Notes: a model not told the origin generated them from the sequence alone. A DNA stretch of 64,000 nt from Hyphomicrobiales bacterium (GCA_900470805.1 UCCA01000012.1:124001-188000), one strand, 5' to 3'; shown: positions 21,642 to 29,000, counted from the first letter of the stretch. Made by a program: numbers and translations.

Positions 21642-22276
21642 ACGAGATCACGGTTGAAGATCTGCAGCGGCTTTTCCAGGACATTGCCGAGGTGATGACC
21701 GCGGAACGGGACAATCTGTGCCAGCTCGACGGTGTGATCGGCGACGCAGATCACGGAATCGCGATGGAACTAGGCTTTACCGCCGCCGCGAAGGCCGTGG
21801 GCGCACTGGATCCCATTGCCACCGATCCCGCCGCTGTCTTCAACTCGGCAGCGAAGTCTTTCCTGAACGCTGTCGGAGCATCCTCGGGGCCGCTATATGC
21901 GACGGCGTTCATGCGGGCGGGCGCGACCGTGAAGGGCAAGGCCTCGTTGAGCGAGAGCGACATGCTCGACGCATTTGTCGCGCTTGCCAAAGGCATTCAG
22001 GACCGCGGAAAGGCGGAAGTCGGTGAGAAGACCATGGTCGATGCATGGGCACCGGCGGCAGCCGCCTGTGAAAACGCGCGCACACAGGGCAAGACTTTGC
22101 AGGTTTGCCTTGCCGAGGCATTGAAGGCAGCCGAAGCAGGGCGCGAAGCCACCAAAGCAATGGTGGCCAGCAAAGGCCGTTCAGCGCGGCTGGGCGAACG
22201 ATCCATCGGTCACGTAGACCCGGGCGCTGCATCGGCAGCCCTGATCATATCGACCATTCGACGATTTTTTGCCTGA
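21638..22276 (+). CDS. DhaL-like ADP/ATP-binding kinase subunit
   Basis: 212 aa all-helical nucleotide-binding subunit. The LDGVIGDADHGIAMELGF segment supplies the Asp cluster that holds Mg-nucleotide, and VGASSGPLYATAFMRAG is the second conserved DhaL motif. It overlaps dhaK by four bases. No dhaM phosphotransferase gene is present here, so the pair either uses ATP directly, as fused DhaKL kinases do, or borrows a DhaM encoded elsewhere. It is the last gene of the apiose locus. Confidence 0.82.
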   Translation: MNEITVEDLQRLFQDIAEVMTAERDNLCQLDGVIGDADHGIAMELGFTAAAKAVGALDPIATDPAAVFNSAAKSFLNAVGASSGPLYATAFMRAGATVKGKASLSESDMLDAFVALAKGIQDRGKAEVGEKTMVDAWAPAAAACENARTQGKTLQVCLAEALKAAEAGREATKAMVASKGRSARLGERSIGHVDPGAASAALIISTIRRFFA

Positions 22277-22319
22277 CGGACTGATGTTGCAATGCTGCTG
22301 AAAAGCGCGCCCAAATTCG

Positions 22320-22334
22320 GTAAGGATTCGTTAA
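22320..22334 (+). promoter_or_regulatory. Possible CtrA-like site upstream of the autotransporter gene
   Basis: GTAAGGATTCGTTAA has the form (T/G)TAA-N7-TTAA, one mismatch from the alphaproteobacterial CtrA box TTAA-N7-TTAA. A related GGAATCGTTAAC follows about 20 bases later. It lies 72 bases before the autotransporter start, but the motif is short and A/T-rich, so a chance match is likely. Confidence 0.25.
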
Positions 22335-22406
22335 TCATGCTCGGATAGGAATCGTTAACTGGCCCGTGGATGTGTTGCGGGTGCTCGCTAGCGTCGGCCG
22401 ATCCAG

Positions 22407-25373
22407 ATGAAACCAGTGCTCCCGGCATTCCATCTATGCCTGTTGACGGCCTTGGCGTCGGCAGCCTCGCCAACGCACAGCTTCGCCCAATCGGCATGGT
22501 CCGGCACTGCCGACAACGAGTTCAGCAACCCGTCGAACTGGACGCCTTCCGCACCTGAGGTGGGTGATGTGGCGACGGTCGGTAGCGGTTCTCCTCAGGT
22601 TACAAGCAACGTTGCCATCGGGCATCTGGACGTGGGCGGCGGAAATGTCACCATCACCAACACAGGCGCGTTGACAGCGACGGATGGCACCTCGATCAGT
22701 TCAGGCAGTGTCAGCGTCAACGCAGGCGGCGTTGTGAACTCGGATGTGAGGCTCGACGGCGGCAGTCTCTCCATCGACGGCGCCCTTAACGGCAAGCTGA
22801 CACTTAACAACGGCAATGTAACAGTGAACGGCGCGCTCGGTAGCGCAGCAATTGGCACTGGCACCGCCTTATCCAACAACGGCGCCGTCAATGGCGTCGA
22901 CGTCTTGGCAGGTGGTACGTTCGTCAACAACAGCGGAGCGACGGCAGCAGCTGTAACCAATGCCGGCACCACATCCAACGCGGGAACGATCGGCAATTTC
23001 ACCAATACGGCGGGCAACTTTACCAACAACAACGGCGGGACCGTAACTGGAAAGACGACGATCCTGGGCGGAACCGTCACCAACAACTTTGTCATCACCG
23101 ATGCCGATGTCGCAGCGGCGGCCGCTTTCGTCAACAACAGCGGCGCAACCGCCGGCGCCGTCCGGAATTCCGGTAGCGTCACCAACGCCGGAACAATCGC
23201 CTCGCTCGAGAACGAGGCTGGTTCCTTCACCAACAATTTCGGCGGCGTGGTCGCCGGCAGCACCAATATTACTGGTGGCAGCGTCACCAACAACGCTGAT
23301 GTCAACAACGTCAATGTCGGTGCAGGCGGCACATTCACCAATGCCAGCGGCGCAACCGCAGGCGACGTCACCAACGCGGGGAACACGTCGAATGCCGGTT
23401 CGCTCAACTCGCTCACCAACACCGCCGGCACCTTTACCAACAACACAGGCGGCACGATTACCGGAACTTCGACTATCGATGGCGGAACGGTAACCAATAA
23501 CTTCGTGATCACCGATGCCGATGTGGCCGCGGTCGCGACGTTCGTCAACAACAGCCATGCCACCGCCGGCGCGGTGAGGAATTCCGGCACAGTCATCAAT
23601 GCGGGCTCGATCGCCTCGCTTCGTAACGATGGTGGCACCTTCACGAACAACGCAGGCGGCGATGTTGCGGGCACCACGACGGTCAACGGAGGCAACGTCG
23701 TCAACAACGCAACTTTGGCCGACGTCGATATCGGAACGGCCGGCATTTTCGTGAACAATAGTGGCGCCTTCGCCGGCACGGTGACAAATGCCGGCATCTC
23801 CGCAAACGACGGAACGATCGCAGCCTTGGCAAACAGCAACGGCATATTTTCCAACACCGGCAGAATAAATGGCACGGCAACGGTGACGGGCGGCTCGCTG
23901 GTCAACGATGGGATCGCCGGGGCCGTCGATATCGGCGACGGAGGGCTTTTGTCCGGCAACGGAAGTGTCGGCGAGTTGTTCGTCAACTCAGGCGGAGTGC
24001 TTGCGCCAGGTACAGGGATAGGAACGGTCACCGTCGATGGGGACCTCACGTTTCGTGCGGGTTCAACCTACCAGCTCGACATAGACGCGAGCGGCCGTTC
24101 CGATACGGTGAATGCAACCGGTGCGGTATCCATCCAAGGCGGTACGCTGGATATTCTGGCGGCAGGCGGCAATTACCTGCCGGCTACAAGCTACACGATA
24201 CTGAGTGCAGGCAGCATTACCGGCGGCTTCGACAGCGTTTCGAGCGATTTTGCCTTTCTGTCGCCGACGCTCAGCTACGGCACCACCGGAATCGACGTGC
24301 AGCTTGACCGCAACGGTGTTCAATTCGCGGATGTCGCCAAAACAGCAAACGGCCGCGCAGCCGCCGCCGCCGTCCAGGCGCTGGGATCGGGGCGCTCTAT
24401 CTACGATACAGTTTTGTCGCTGGATTCCGTCACGGCAAACAGCGCCTTCTCCCAGTTGAGTGGTGAGGTTCATTCCTCGCTCAAAAGCGCCATGCTGTGG
24501 AATAGTCGGTTCACGCGCCAAGCAATCCTCGATGAGGTCACAGCGGATCCGGAGGGTCGCACCGAAGACTTGGCATTCTGGACCGCGGGCTTTCAGGCCT
24601 CCAACATCTGGTCAGGGAACGGAAATGCAGCCAGCATCGACAGCCATACGGCTGGCGGGCTGTTCGGAGCAGATGGACCGATTTCCGATCAGTGGCGTGT
24701 CGGCGGCGTCGTGGGCTATAGCCATGACACGTTCCAGCAAGCGAACGCGGATTCATACCACGCCGGCCTATATGCCCTCGGAGATCTCGGCCCGGTCAAC
24801 ATCGTCGGCGGCGCCATCTATTCCCACAACGAAGCCTCGACGCGGCGCAGCGCCATGTTTGGTACGTTTGCGGATCGCCTTACGGCCGCCTATGCGAGCG
24901 CCACCAGCCAGGTCTTTGGCGATCTCTCCTGGACGTATGACATGGATCCCGTCACGCTCCAGCCTTTCGCCAATCTCGCCTATGTCAATCTCGACACAAA
25001 TGGCTTTCGTGAAACAGGCGGCGACGCAGCCTTGTCGACAACGGGCAGCAATGACAATGCTATCGCCACCTCCATAATCGGCGTGCGCTGGTCTAGGGAG
25101 TGGCCGGAAAACGACCTGCCTATCGCTCTTTCCGGTATGCTTGGCTGGCGGCATCTCGCAGGTGACGTGACGCCGTACTCCAGCCTGGCATTCACGGGCG
25201 GCGTACCATTTGTTGTTGAAGGTGCTGAAATGCCCAGAGACTCGCTGGTCGCGAGGCTTGGTGTGTCGGCAAAGCTTTCAAAATCGGTCCGCGTGACGCT
25301 GAGCTATTCCGGCGAATTCGGCAAGGGCCTTCATTCCAATGCTGCGGAGATGAGCGTCGTGGCGAATTTTTAG
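22407..25373 (+). CDS. Autotransporter (type V) with repetitive passenger domain
   Basis: 988 aa. A Sec signal peptide (cut near FAQ, residue 28) is followed by an Asn/Gly/Thr-rich passenger predicted to be beta-helical, with 69-residue repeats from residue 172. Around residues 530-600 comes a pertactin-like stalk (GSTYQLDIDASGRSDTV), and the last 270 residues form the autotransporter barrel, ending in the outer-membrane signature SVVANF. The barrel would insert in the outer membrane and expose the passenger; adhesion is the usual role for such passengers. No obvious ribosome site precedes the ATG. It is monocistronic and follows the apiose locus on the same strand. Confidence 0.87.
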   Translation: MKPVLPAFHLCLLTALASAASPTHSFAQSAWSGTADNEFSNPSNWTPSAPEVGDVATVGSGSPQVTSNVAIGHLDVGGGNVTITNTGALTATDGTSISSGSVSVNAGGVVNSDVRLDGGSLSIDGALNGKLTLNNGNVTVNGALGSAAIGTGTALSNNGAVNGVDVLAGGTFVNNSGATAAAVTNAGTTSNAGTIGNFTNTAGNFTNNNGGTVTGKTTILGGTVTNNFVITDADVAAAAAFVNNSGATAGAVRNSGSVTNAGTIASLENEAGSFTNNFGGVVAGSTNITGGSVTNNADVNNVNVGAGGTFTNASGATAGDVTNAGNTSNAGSLNSLTNTAGTFTNNTGGTITGTSTIDGGTVTNNFVITDADVAAVATFVNNSHATAGAVRNSGTVINAGSIASLRNDGGTFTNNAGGDVAGTTTVNGGNVVNNATLADVDIGTAGIFVNNSGAFAGTVTNAGISANDGTIAALANSNGIFSNTGRINGTATVTGGSLVNDGIAGAVDIGDGGLLSGNGSVGELFVNSGGVLAPGTGIGTVTVDGDLTFRAGSTYQLDIDASGRSDTVNATGAVSIQGGTLDILAAGGNYLPATSYTILSAGSITGGFDSVSSDFAFLSPTLSYGTTGIDVQLDRNGVQFADVAKTANGRAAAAAVQALGSGRSIYDTVLSLDSVTANSAFSQLSGEVHSSLKSAMLWNSRFTRQAILDEVTADPEGRTEDLAFWTAGFQASNIWSGNGNAASIDSHTAGGLFGADGPISDQWRVGGVVGYSHDTFQQANADSYHAGLYALGDLGPVNIVGGAIYSHNEASTRRSAMFGTFADRLTAAYASATSQVFGDLSWTYDMDPVTLQPFANLAYVNLDTNGFRETGGDAALSTTGSNDNAIATSIIGVRWSREWPENDLPIALSGMLGWRHLAGDVTPYSSLAFTGGVPFVVEGAEMPRDSLVARLGVSAKLSKSVRVTLSYSGEFGKGLHSNAAEMSVVANF
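22920..23948 (+). repeat. Five in-frame 207-bp (69-residue) passenger repeats
   Basis: Units begin with FVNNSGATA or FTNASGATA at 22920, 23127, 23334, 23541 and 23748. The first four are exactly 69 codons and the fifth is 67. Units 1 and 3 are closest to each other (both contain VTNNFVITDADVAA), as are parts of 2 and 4 (VRNSG...NAG), which suggests duplication of a two-unit block. They code for coils of the beta-helix and could mediate recombination that changes passenger length. Confidence 0.85.
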
Positions 25374-25454
25374 GGCCTCTTTGCCGCATCGCTGTTGAGG
25401 CCGCATTTTGCGACCGATAGCGAAGGTGTCTGGTTGCCTGTGAGCAATGCTCGT

Positions 25455-25817
25455 TCAACTGCCGCTGCGAATTGTCATGTTGCTTGAGCTGAACTCATCG
25501 GGCGATCGGACAGCATCTTCTCCCGCTAGGTCGCGCCTGCAGTTTTCCAACAACTGAAGGAGAGATGTTGCCTCCCTAACGATATCGATAAATGTCGTAT
25601 CCTCCGCATCAGCAAGCTTCGCGATGAGAGCCTGGATTTCGGCAATCAGACCAAAAATCGGCTGAGGAGGTTCCTCGGGGATACGACGTGCCGCAATCTC
25701 AAGAACCCCTCCCAAGCTTGTGACAATTCGACTGACGACCTCGCGTCGACGTTGCCGCAGGTCCGCCGACGATCTATCGAATTGGCGGTGGGGTTCTTTG
25801 TTGATGATGTCGGCCAT
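25455..25817 (-). CDS. Hypothetical helical protein (120 aa)
   Basis: Not recognised. The protein starts MADIINKEPHRQFDR and has a regular pattern of hydrophobic residues (VVSRIVTSLGGVLEIAARRI, IFGLIAEIQALIAKLADAED) suggesting a helical bundle, with a Ser-rich polar tail. There is no signal or membrane segment. A second minus-strand frame overlaps its 5' half in another phase but has a less protein-like composition. It is convergent with the autotransporter and points the same way as the two small genes that follow upstream, so it may end that small operon. Confidence 0.55.
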   Translation of the reverse strand: MADIINKEPHRQFDRSSADLRQRRREVVSRIVTSLGGVLEIAARRIPEEPPQPIFGLIAEIQALIAKLADAEDTTFIDIVREATSLLQLLENCRRDLAGEDAVRSPDEFSSSNMTIRSGS

Positions 25818-25891
25818 TCGCGCTGCTCTCGCCAGAATTCAAACTGTGGGCTCAATTTGCTCATGACAGAGCCCGTGAAATCCGACGCGCT

Positions 25892-26044
25892 TCAATACCA
25901 CGGACCGGGCGCCCATCCCCAATAGTAGAGTTCGTAATCCTGAGGTGTTCGTTCGGCGAGGGCATCACCAGCATTCTGGACACGCTCGCCGCCGGAAAAG
26001 AACCGAGCGAGATTTGACGCAAAGCGACTGATCGTTTCAACCAT
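25892..26044 (-). CDS. Small protein with C-terminal YYWGWAPGPWY (50 aa)
   Basis: 50-codon gene starting MVETISRFAS with a very good GGGAGG ribosome site seven bases upstream. An amphipathic N-terminal helix (SRFASNLARFF) leads to a striking aromatic/proline tail. Its start overlaps the end of the upstream 71-aa gene by eight bases, which indicates translational coupling. A longer frame (to 26215) in the same phase lacks a ribosome site and reads through the upstream gene. The family is unknown to me. The tail resembles the PYWGFVPF segment of the divergent 57-aa gene. Confidence 0.65.
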   Translation of the reverse strand: MVETISRFASNLARFFSGGERVQNAGDALAERTPQDYELYYWGWAPGPWY

Positions 26045-26252
26045 GAACGGCCTCCCGTGGCTGCGAGTGGAATTCATGCGGCCCATCGGGCGCAAACGAG
26101 TCCCGGCGCGCATTTGCAAGAAGGCTCCGCGCGGGTGCCAGCGGCCCGTAAAGCATGAGCAAACGGTTCTGCTCTTTCGAATCGAGACGATACCGTCGCG
26201 AAAAATCATAGACATTCCAGAACTCTTCCGAGCCGGACGATGCGTTCGTCAT
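26037..26252 (-). CDS. Small hypothetical protein (71 aa)
   Basis: Starts MTNASSGSEEFWNV with a near-perfect ribosome site (AAAGGAGG, six bases from ATG). It is a polar protein with an aromatic N-terminus, a basic middle (SRRYRLDSKEQNRLL) and a His-rich end; no known domain. It is the first gene of the minus-strand pair with the 50-aa gene, 62 bases from the 23-bp dyad at 26315-26337. The strong ribosome site and the overlap with the next gene are the main support. Confidence 0.65.
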   Translation of the reverse strand: MTNASSGSEEFWNVYDFSRRYRLDSKEQNRLLMLYGPLAPARSLLANARRDSFAPDGPHEFHSQPREAVHG

Positions 26253-26586
26253 CTTCGCCTCCTTTCAGGCTATGTTCGGTCAAACGAACGAGCGAAGGAC
26301 CGACACGCCAAATATTGTCTATAATTATTATGGACAAAAGGAATGAAACTCTCCTCGTGAAAGAACGGAGGAAAAATACGTTCACGACGCGTTTCGAAGT
26401 GCGAATGTCATCGACGTTGATGGTGCCATCGAGCATCGCGCAGACATTATAGGCACGAAGATTGCTATGCCTCGACCTGTCCCAACATTGGCAAAAAATT
26501 TCCGGATCGCACCGGTGGCCGGATAGCTGGACCTGCTATTTCACGGCAAGAAACGCTAAATTTTCCACATTCAGCAGGAGCTACAG
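26253..26586. other. Divergent intergenic region of the small-protein locus
   Basis: This 334-base stretch separates the minus-strand small genes from the plus-strand 57-aa gene. It is A/T-rich around 26310-26345 and holds a 23-bp dyad with a TATAAT hexamer inside it. Short open frames on both strands lack ribosome sites and are not called. Confidence 0.6.
26315..26337. promoter_or_regulatory. 23-bp near-palindrome, candidate operator of the XRE-cupin regulator
   Basis: The arms TTGTC-TATAAT and ATTATG-GACAA form a near-perfect dyad; apart from the centre only one base pair (positions 6 and 18) breaks symmetry. A site with the same outer arms and spacing (GTCTATAA-N6-TnGACAA) lies at 47927-47949, upstream of the sulfur-salvage operon. 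The XRE-cupin gene at 26750 is the nearest regulator; assignment is by proximity. Confidence 0.55.
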
Positions 26587-26760
26587 ATGCCATTGCAGAC
26601 AGCGAAAGTCATCGATCTTCAGGCCTACCGGCAATCGCGCGAGCAGGCCGAACGTCCATCCGTAGCGGTTTCGCTTCCAATGCAGCCAATGCTCATGTGG
26701 GTACCTTACTGGGGCTTCGTCCCCTTCATGGCAATGGGCATTTCAGGAAATGGCGGCTGA
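26587..26760 (+). CDS. Small Met/aromatic-rich protein with PYWGFVPF motif (57 aa)
   Basis: 57 codons starting MPLQTAKVIDLQAYRQSRE, with AGGAG six bases upstream. VIDLQAYR is an N-terminal signature I have seen in small rhizobial proteins. The C-terminal third (MQPMLMWVPYWGFVPF, then Met and Gly) is hydrophobic and aromatic and shares Tyr-Trp-Gly-aromatic-x-Pro with the 50-aa gene on the other side of the dyad. The last 11 bases overlap the start of the XRE-cupin gene, so the two are probably translationally coupled. Function unknown; membrane association is possible. Confidence 0.65.
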   Translation: MPLQTAKVIDLQAYRQSREQAERPSVAVSLPMQPMLMWVPYWGFVPFMAMGISGNGG

Positions 26761-27370
26761 TCCGGCGTTCGTATCGGAAGGCGATTTCCGCGACCCAGCC
26801 GATGAGGTGACGATACGCACAGGTCGCAACCTTAGACGCATCCGCACTCGCCGCGGTTACTCGTTGGAACGGCTGGCGAAGATCGCGGGCGTAAGCCGTG
26901 CTATGCTTGGACAGATCGAGACAGGCAAAAGCAGTCCAACGTTGAGCATCCTGTCCAAGATTGCCGCAGCTCTCGATATTCCGTGCGCGGGCCTGATTGC
27001 CGAGCGAGACGAAGCTCCGATTATCGCCGTGCCCCGCGCTAAGTCAAAAGTCCTGTCATCATCGGAAGGTGGGTTCCAGACGCGCGCGCTCTTTCCTTTC
27101 GAGGGAGAACGCAAGGTGGAATTCTACGAGATCAGAATTTCGCCACATCACACCGAGATTGCCGAGGCCCACAAGCATGGGACAATGGAGAACCTCGTTG
27201 TCGCACAAGGCACCGTCGAAATCATCGCAGGCAGGCAGCCACCCTCCATCCTTGGCGAGGGCGATGCCGTCGTGTTCGATGCAGACGTTCAACACGTCTA
27301 CCGCAACATGACGGGTACGGAGGCAATTCTGTATCTCGTCACCACTTATCTCGAAGATGTCCGCATCTAG
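26750..27370 (+). CDS. XRE-family regulator with C-terminal cupin domain
   Basis: 206 aa. Residues about 25-80 form an XRE helix-turn-helix (LRRIRTRRGYSLERLAKIAG, SRAMLGQIETGKSSPTLSIL), followed by a linker and a cupin_2 sensor domain (about 120-200) with HTEIAEAHKHGTMENLVV in the metal/ligand-binding position. The architecture is that of PuuR and of SutR (YdcN), an E. coli regulator linked to sulfur utilisation. Given the neighbouring cysE, Met-rich and sulfur-import genes, a sulfur-related ligand is an attractive inference. An intrinsic terminator follows directly. Confidence 0.88.
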   Translation: MAADPAFVSEGDFRDPADEVTIRTGRNLRRIRTRRGYSLERLAKIAGVSRAMLGQIETGKSSPTLSILSKIAAALDIPCAGLIAERDEAPIIAVPRAKSKVLSSSEGGFQTRALFPFEGERKVEFYEIRISPHHTEIAEAHKHGTMENLVVAQGTVEIIAGRQPPSILGEGDAVVFDADVQHVYRNMTGTEAILYLVTTYLEDVRI

Positions 27371-27373
27371 CAG

Positions 27374-27399
27374 AAAAGCCTCCGTCTCCGGAGGCTTTT
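27374..27399. terminator. Bidirectional intrinsic terminator
   Basis: AAAAGCCTCC and GGAGGCTTTT form a perfect 10-bp stem with a six-base loop and A/T tracts on both sides, between the convergent XRE-cupin and Met-rich genes. Confidence 0.85.
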
Positions 27400-27425
27400 C
27401 CAGCGATTTCAAATCATAAGCTGCG

Positions 27426-27767
27426 TCAGGCAGCAGGCATGCAGCACATCATCATGCCGTTGCACATCATCATCATTGGCATGCCGCCGGACATCATGGA
27501 CATCATGCGCTTGCAGCATTCCATGAACATGTCCTTGTCCATGCCTTCCATTGGCATCATCTCGCAAGTCATGCCGTTTGCAGTCATGGTGCACTTCATC
27601 GAGCCCATCATCATTGGCATCATCATGGGCATGCCACCCATTGGCATGGAACCCATCATTGGCATCATCCCGCCGCCCATCATTGGCATCATTGTGCCCA
27701 TCATCGGATTCATCAAGCCGGGCATCATGTTGTTCATCATTGGCATCATATTCATCGCAGGGTTCAT
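27426..27767 (-). CDS. Methionine-rich, cysteine-containing small protein (113 aa, 44 percent Met)
   Basis: Starting at ATG 27767 (MNPAMNMMPMMNNMMPG), with GGAGAGAGAA upstream, the protein contains 50 Met in 113 residues plus 7 Cys (59, 68, 84, 85, 102, 108, 109). The first half is Met-Pro-Gly repeats. The second half has SMKCTMTANGMTCEMMPMEG and a charged helix ending ECCKRMM, then more Met and Cys. There is no signal peptide, so it is probably cytoplasmic. The composition suggests soft-metal (Cu+) binding or a sulfur amino-acid store; both are inference. A longer upstream in-frame extension lacks support. It is divergent from cysE and ends at the shared terminator. Confidence 0.75.
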   Translation of the reverse strand: MNPAMNMMPMMNNMMPGLMNPMMGTMMPMMGGGMMPMMGSMPMGGMPMMMPMMMGSMKCTMTANGMTCEMMPMEGMDKDMFMECCKRMMSMMSGGMPMMMMCNGMMMCCMPAA

Positions 27768-27922
27768 TTCTCTCTCCACTTTCAAGATTTTGTTTCGCCA
27801 AATTCTTATTTTGCAGATAAAAGAACTACACAAAGCGGACAATACAAAAGAACGTTCCACGAATCTTTCCTCCAATAGAATGGAGCAAGATCGGCACAGC
27901 CGCTCAAATCTTCCGGGATATA

Positions 27923-27951
27923 AGATATTCCTCCATCATAACGGAATATCT
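27923..27951. promoter_or_regulatory. Inverted repeat AGATATTCC-N11-GGAATATCT between Met-rich gene and cysE
   Basis: A perfect 9-bp inverted repeat (27923-27931 and 27943-27951) has half-site centres 20 bp apart, two helical turns, as expected for a dimeric regulator. It is the only strong dyad I saw in the 276-base divergent region and could serve both promoters. Confidence 0.5.
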
Positions 27952-28043
27952 ACCTTGCGCGCGCGGACGACAGGTGCGCCTTGCCAAGATCAAGCAACCA
28001 CTACCGCTTCAAAAGACGAAAAAATGCCGACTCGCCGACGGAA

Positions 28044-29000
28044 ATGATTTTTCCCGCGACTGGCCTAATTTGGTTCGAACACATATCGGCTTGGTCGCAG
28101 CAACCTTGTAATTATCGGCATTGGCAGCAGGAAGAACCATGGGAGAGCGGATTGCCAGGATATTTTGCGCGATTGAGTGACCTATCCTCGCAGCCAGAGA
28201 AATCGACGCAGCTCTCTAATCTCTGGAGTACCCTCTGCGCCGAGGCCGTCAACGCTTCCGCAAAGGATACCTCGCTGACGCGCGCGATGAACTCGGCCGT
28301 GTTGTACCACGGAAGCTTTGCCCAGGCGCTCGCTCAGCGGATTGCGCTGAAACTGGCGAACCACGATCTTGATCAGGAGGAAATCCTGTCGGTCGTTGCG
28401 ACGGCCTTCGTGAACAATGCTGAGATCGTCTCATATGCGGCTGCCGATCTTACCGCAATCACCGAGAGAGACCCGTCCAACACCGAAGTGCTGACGCCAT
28501 TCCTCTACTTCAAGGGATTCGTTGCTTTGCAGGGGCATCGCGTCGCTCACTGGCTTTGGCACCATGATAGGCTGCATCTCGCCCGCCACATTCAGAGCCG
28601 GCTTTCGGAAGTATTTGGGGTAGACATTCATCCGGCGGCACGAATGGGCCAGCGGATCATGTTGGATCATGGAAGCGGCCTTGTGATCGGCGAGACGGCG
28701 GTCGTCGAAGATGACGTTTCGATCTTGCAGAATGTCACACTCGGTGGAACCGGAAAGGAACGTGGCGACCGGCATCCCAAAATACGGCGCGGCGCATTGA
28801 TCGGAGCGGGAGCCAAAATTCTCGGAAACATCGACATTGGAGTTGGCGCGAAAATCGGCGCAGGGAGTGTTGTGGTGAAATCGGTACCATCTTTCACCTC
28901 CGTTGCGGGCGTTCCCGCCAAGGCGGTCGGTGTCCGTCACTCGAATTTGCCGGGTGTCACGATGGACCAGATCGTCACGGAGCCAGAATACATGATCTGA
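28044..29000 (+). CDS. cysE: Serine O-acetyltransferase CysE
   Basis: Catalyses serine plus acetyl-CoA to O-acetylserine, the acceptor for sulfide in cysteine synthesis. The N-terminal SATase helical domain (LWSTLCAEAVNASAKD, YFKGFVALQGHRVAHWLW) is followed by the left-handed beta-helix hexapeptide domain (DIHPAARMGQRIMLDHGSG, LGGTGKERGDRHP) containing the catalytic Asp-His pair, and a tail ending in EYMI. The frame is open from 27981; ATG 28044 is given, but both ATGs add about 50-70 residues to the usual N-terminus, and a TTG at 28173 would give standard length. The start is therefore uncertain. It is probably a second cysE copy tied to this locus. Confidence 0.87.
   Translation: MIFPATGLIWFEHISAWSQQPCNYRHWQQEEPWESGLPGYFARLSDLSSQPEKSTQLSNLWSTLCAEAVNASAKDTSLTRAMNSAVLYHGSFAQALAQRIALKLANHDLDQEEILSVVATAFVNNAEIVSYAAADLTAITERDPSNTEVLTPFLYFKGFVALQGHRVAHWLWHHDRLHLARHIQSRLSEVFGVDIHPAARMGQRIMLDHGSGLVIGETAVVEDDVSILQNVTLGGTGKERGDRHPKIRRGALIGAGAKILGNIDIGVGAKIGAGSVVVKSVPSFTSVAGVPAKAVGVRHSNLPGVTMDQIVTEPEYMI

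Noticed and set aside
22595..24049. 484-codon open frame on the minus strand through the autotransporter repeats
   Set aside because: It is antisense to a clear autotransporter and its Val/Pro/Leu-rich, repetitive product is the mirror of the Asn/Thr/Gly repeat codons. No ribosome site or domain.
27409..27801. 130-codon Asp/Asn/His-rich minus-strand frame in another phase of the Met-rich gene
   Set aside because: It runs through the same repetitive DNA in a second phase, has no ribosome site, and extends past the terminator region.
27439..28047. 202-codon plus-strand frame opposite the Met-rich gene, with His/Ile/Met/Pro repeats
   Set aside because: ATG codons read in reverse give CAT (His) and ATC-like codons, so the repeat pattern is a shadow of the Met-rich gene. 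The Met-rich strand has the ribosome site, the terminator and ordered Cys motifs.
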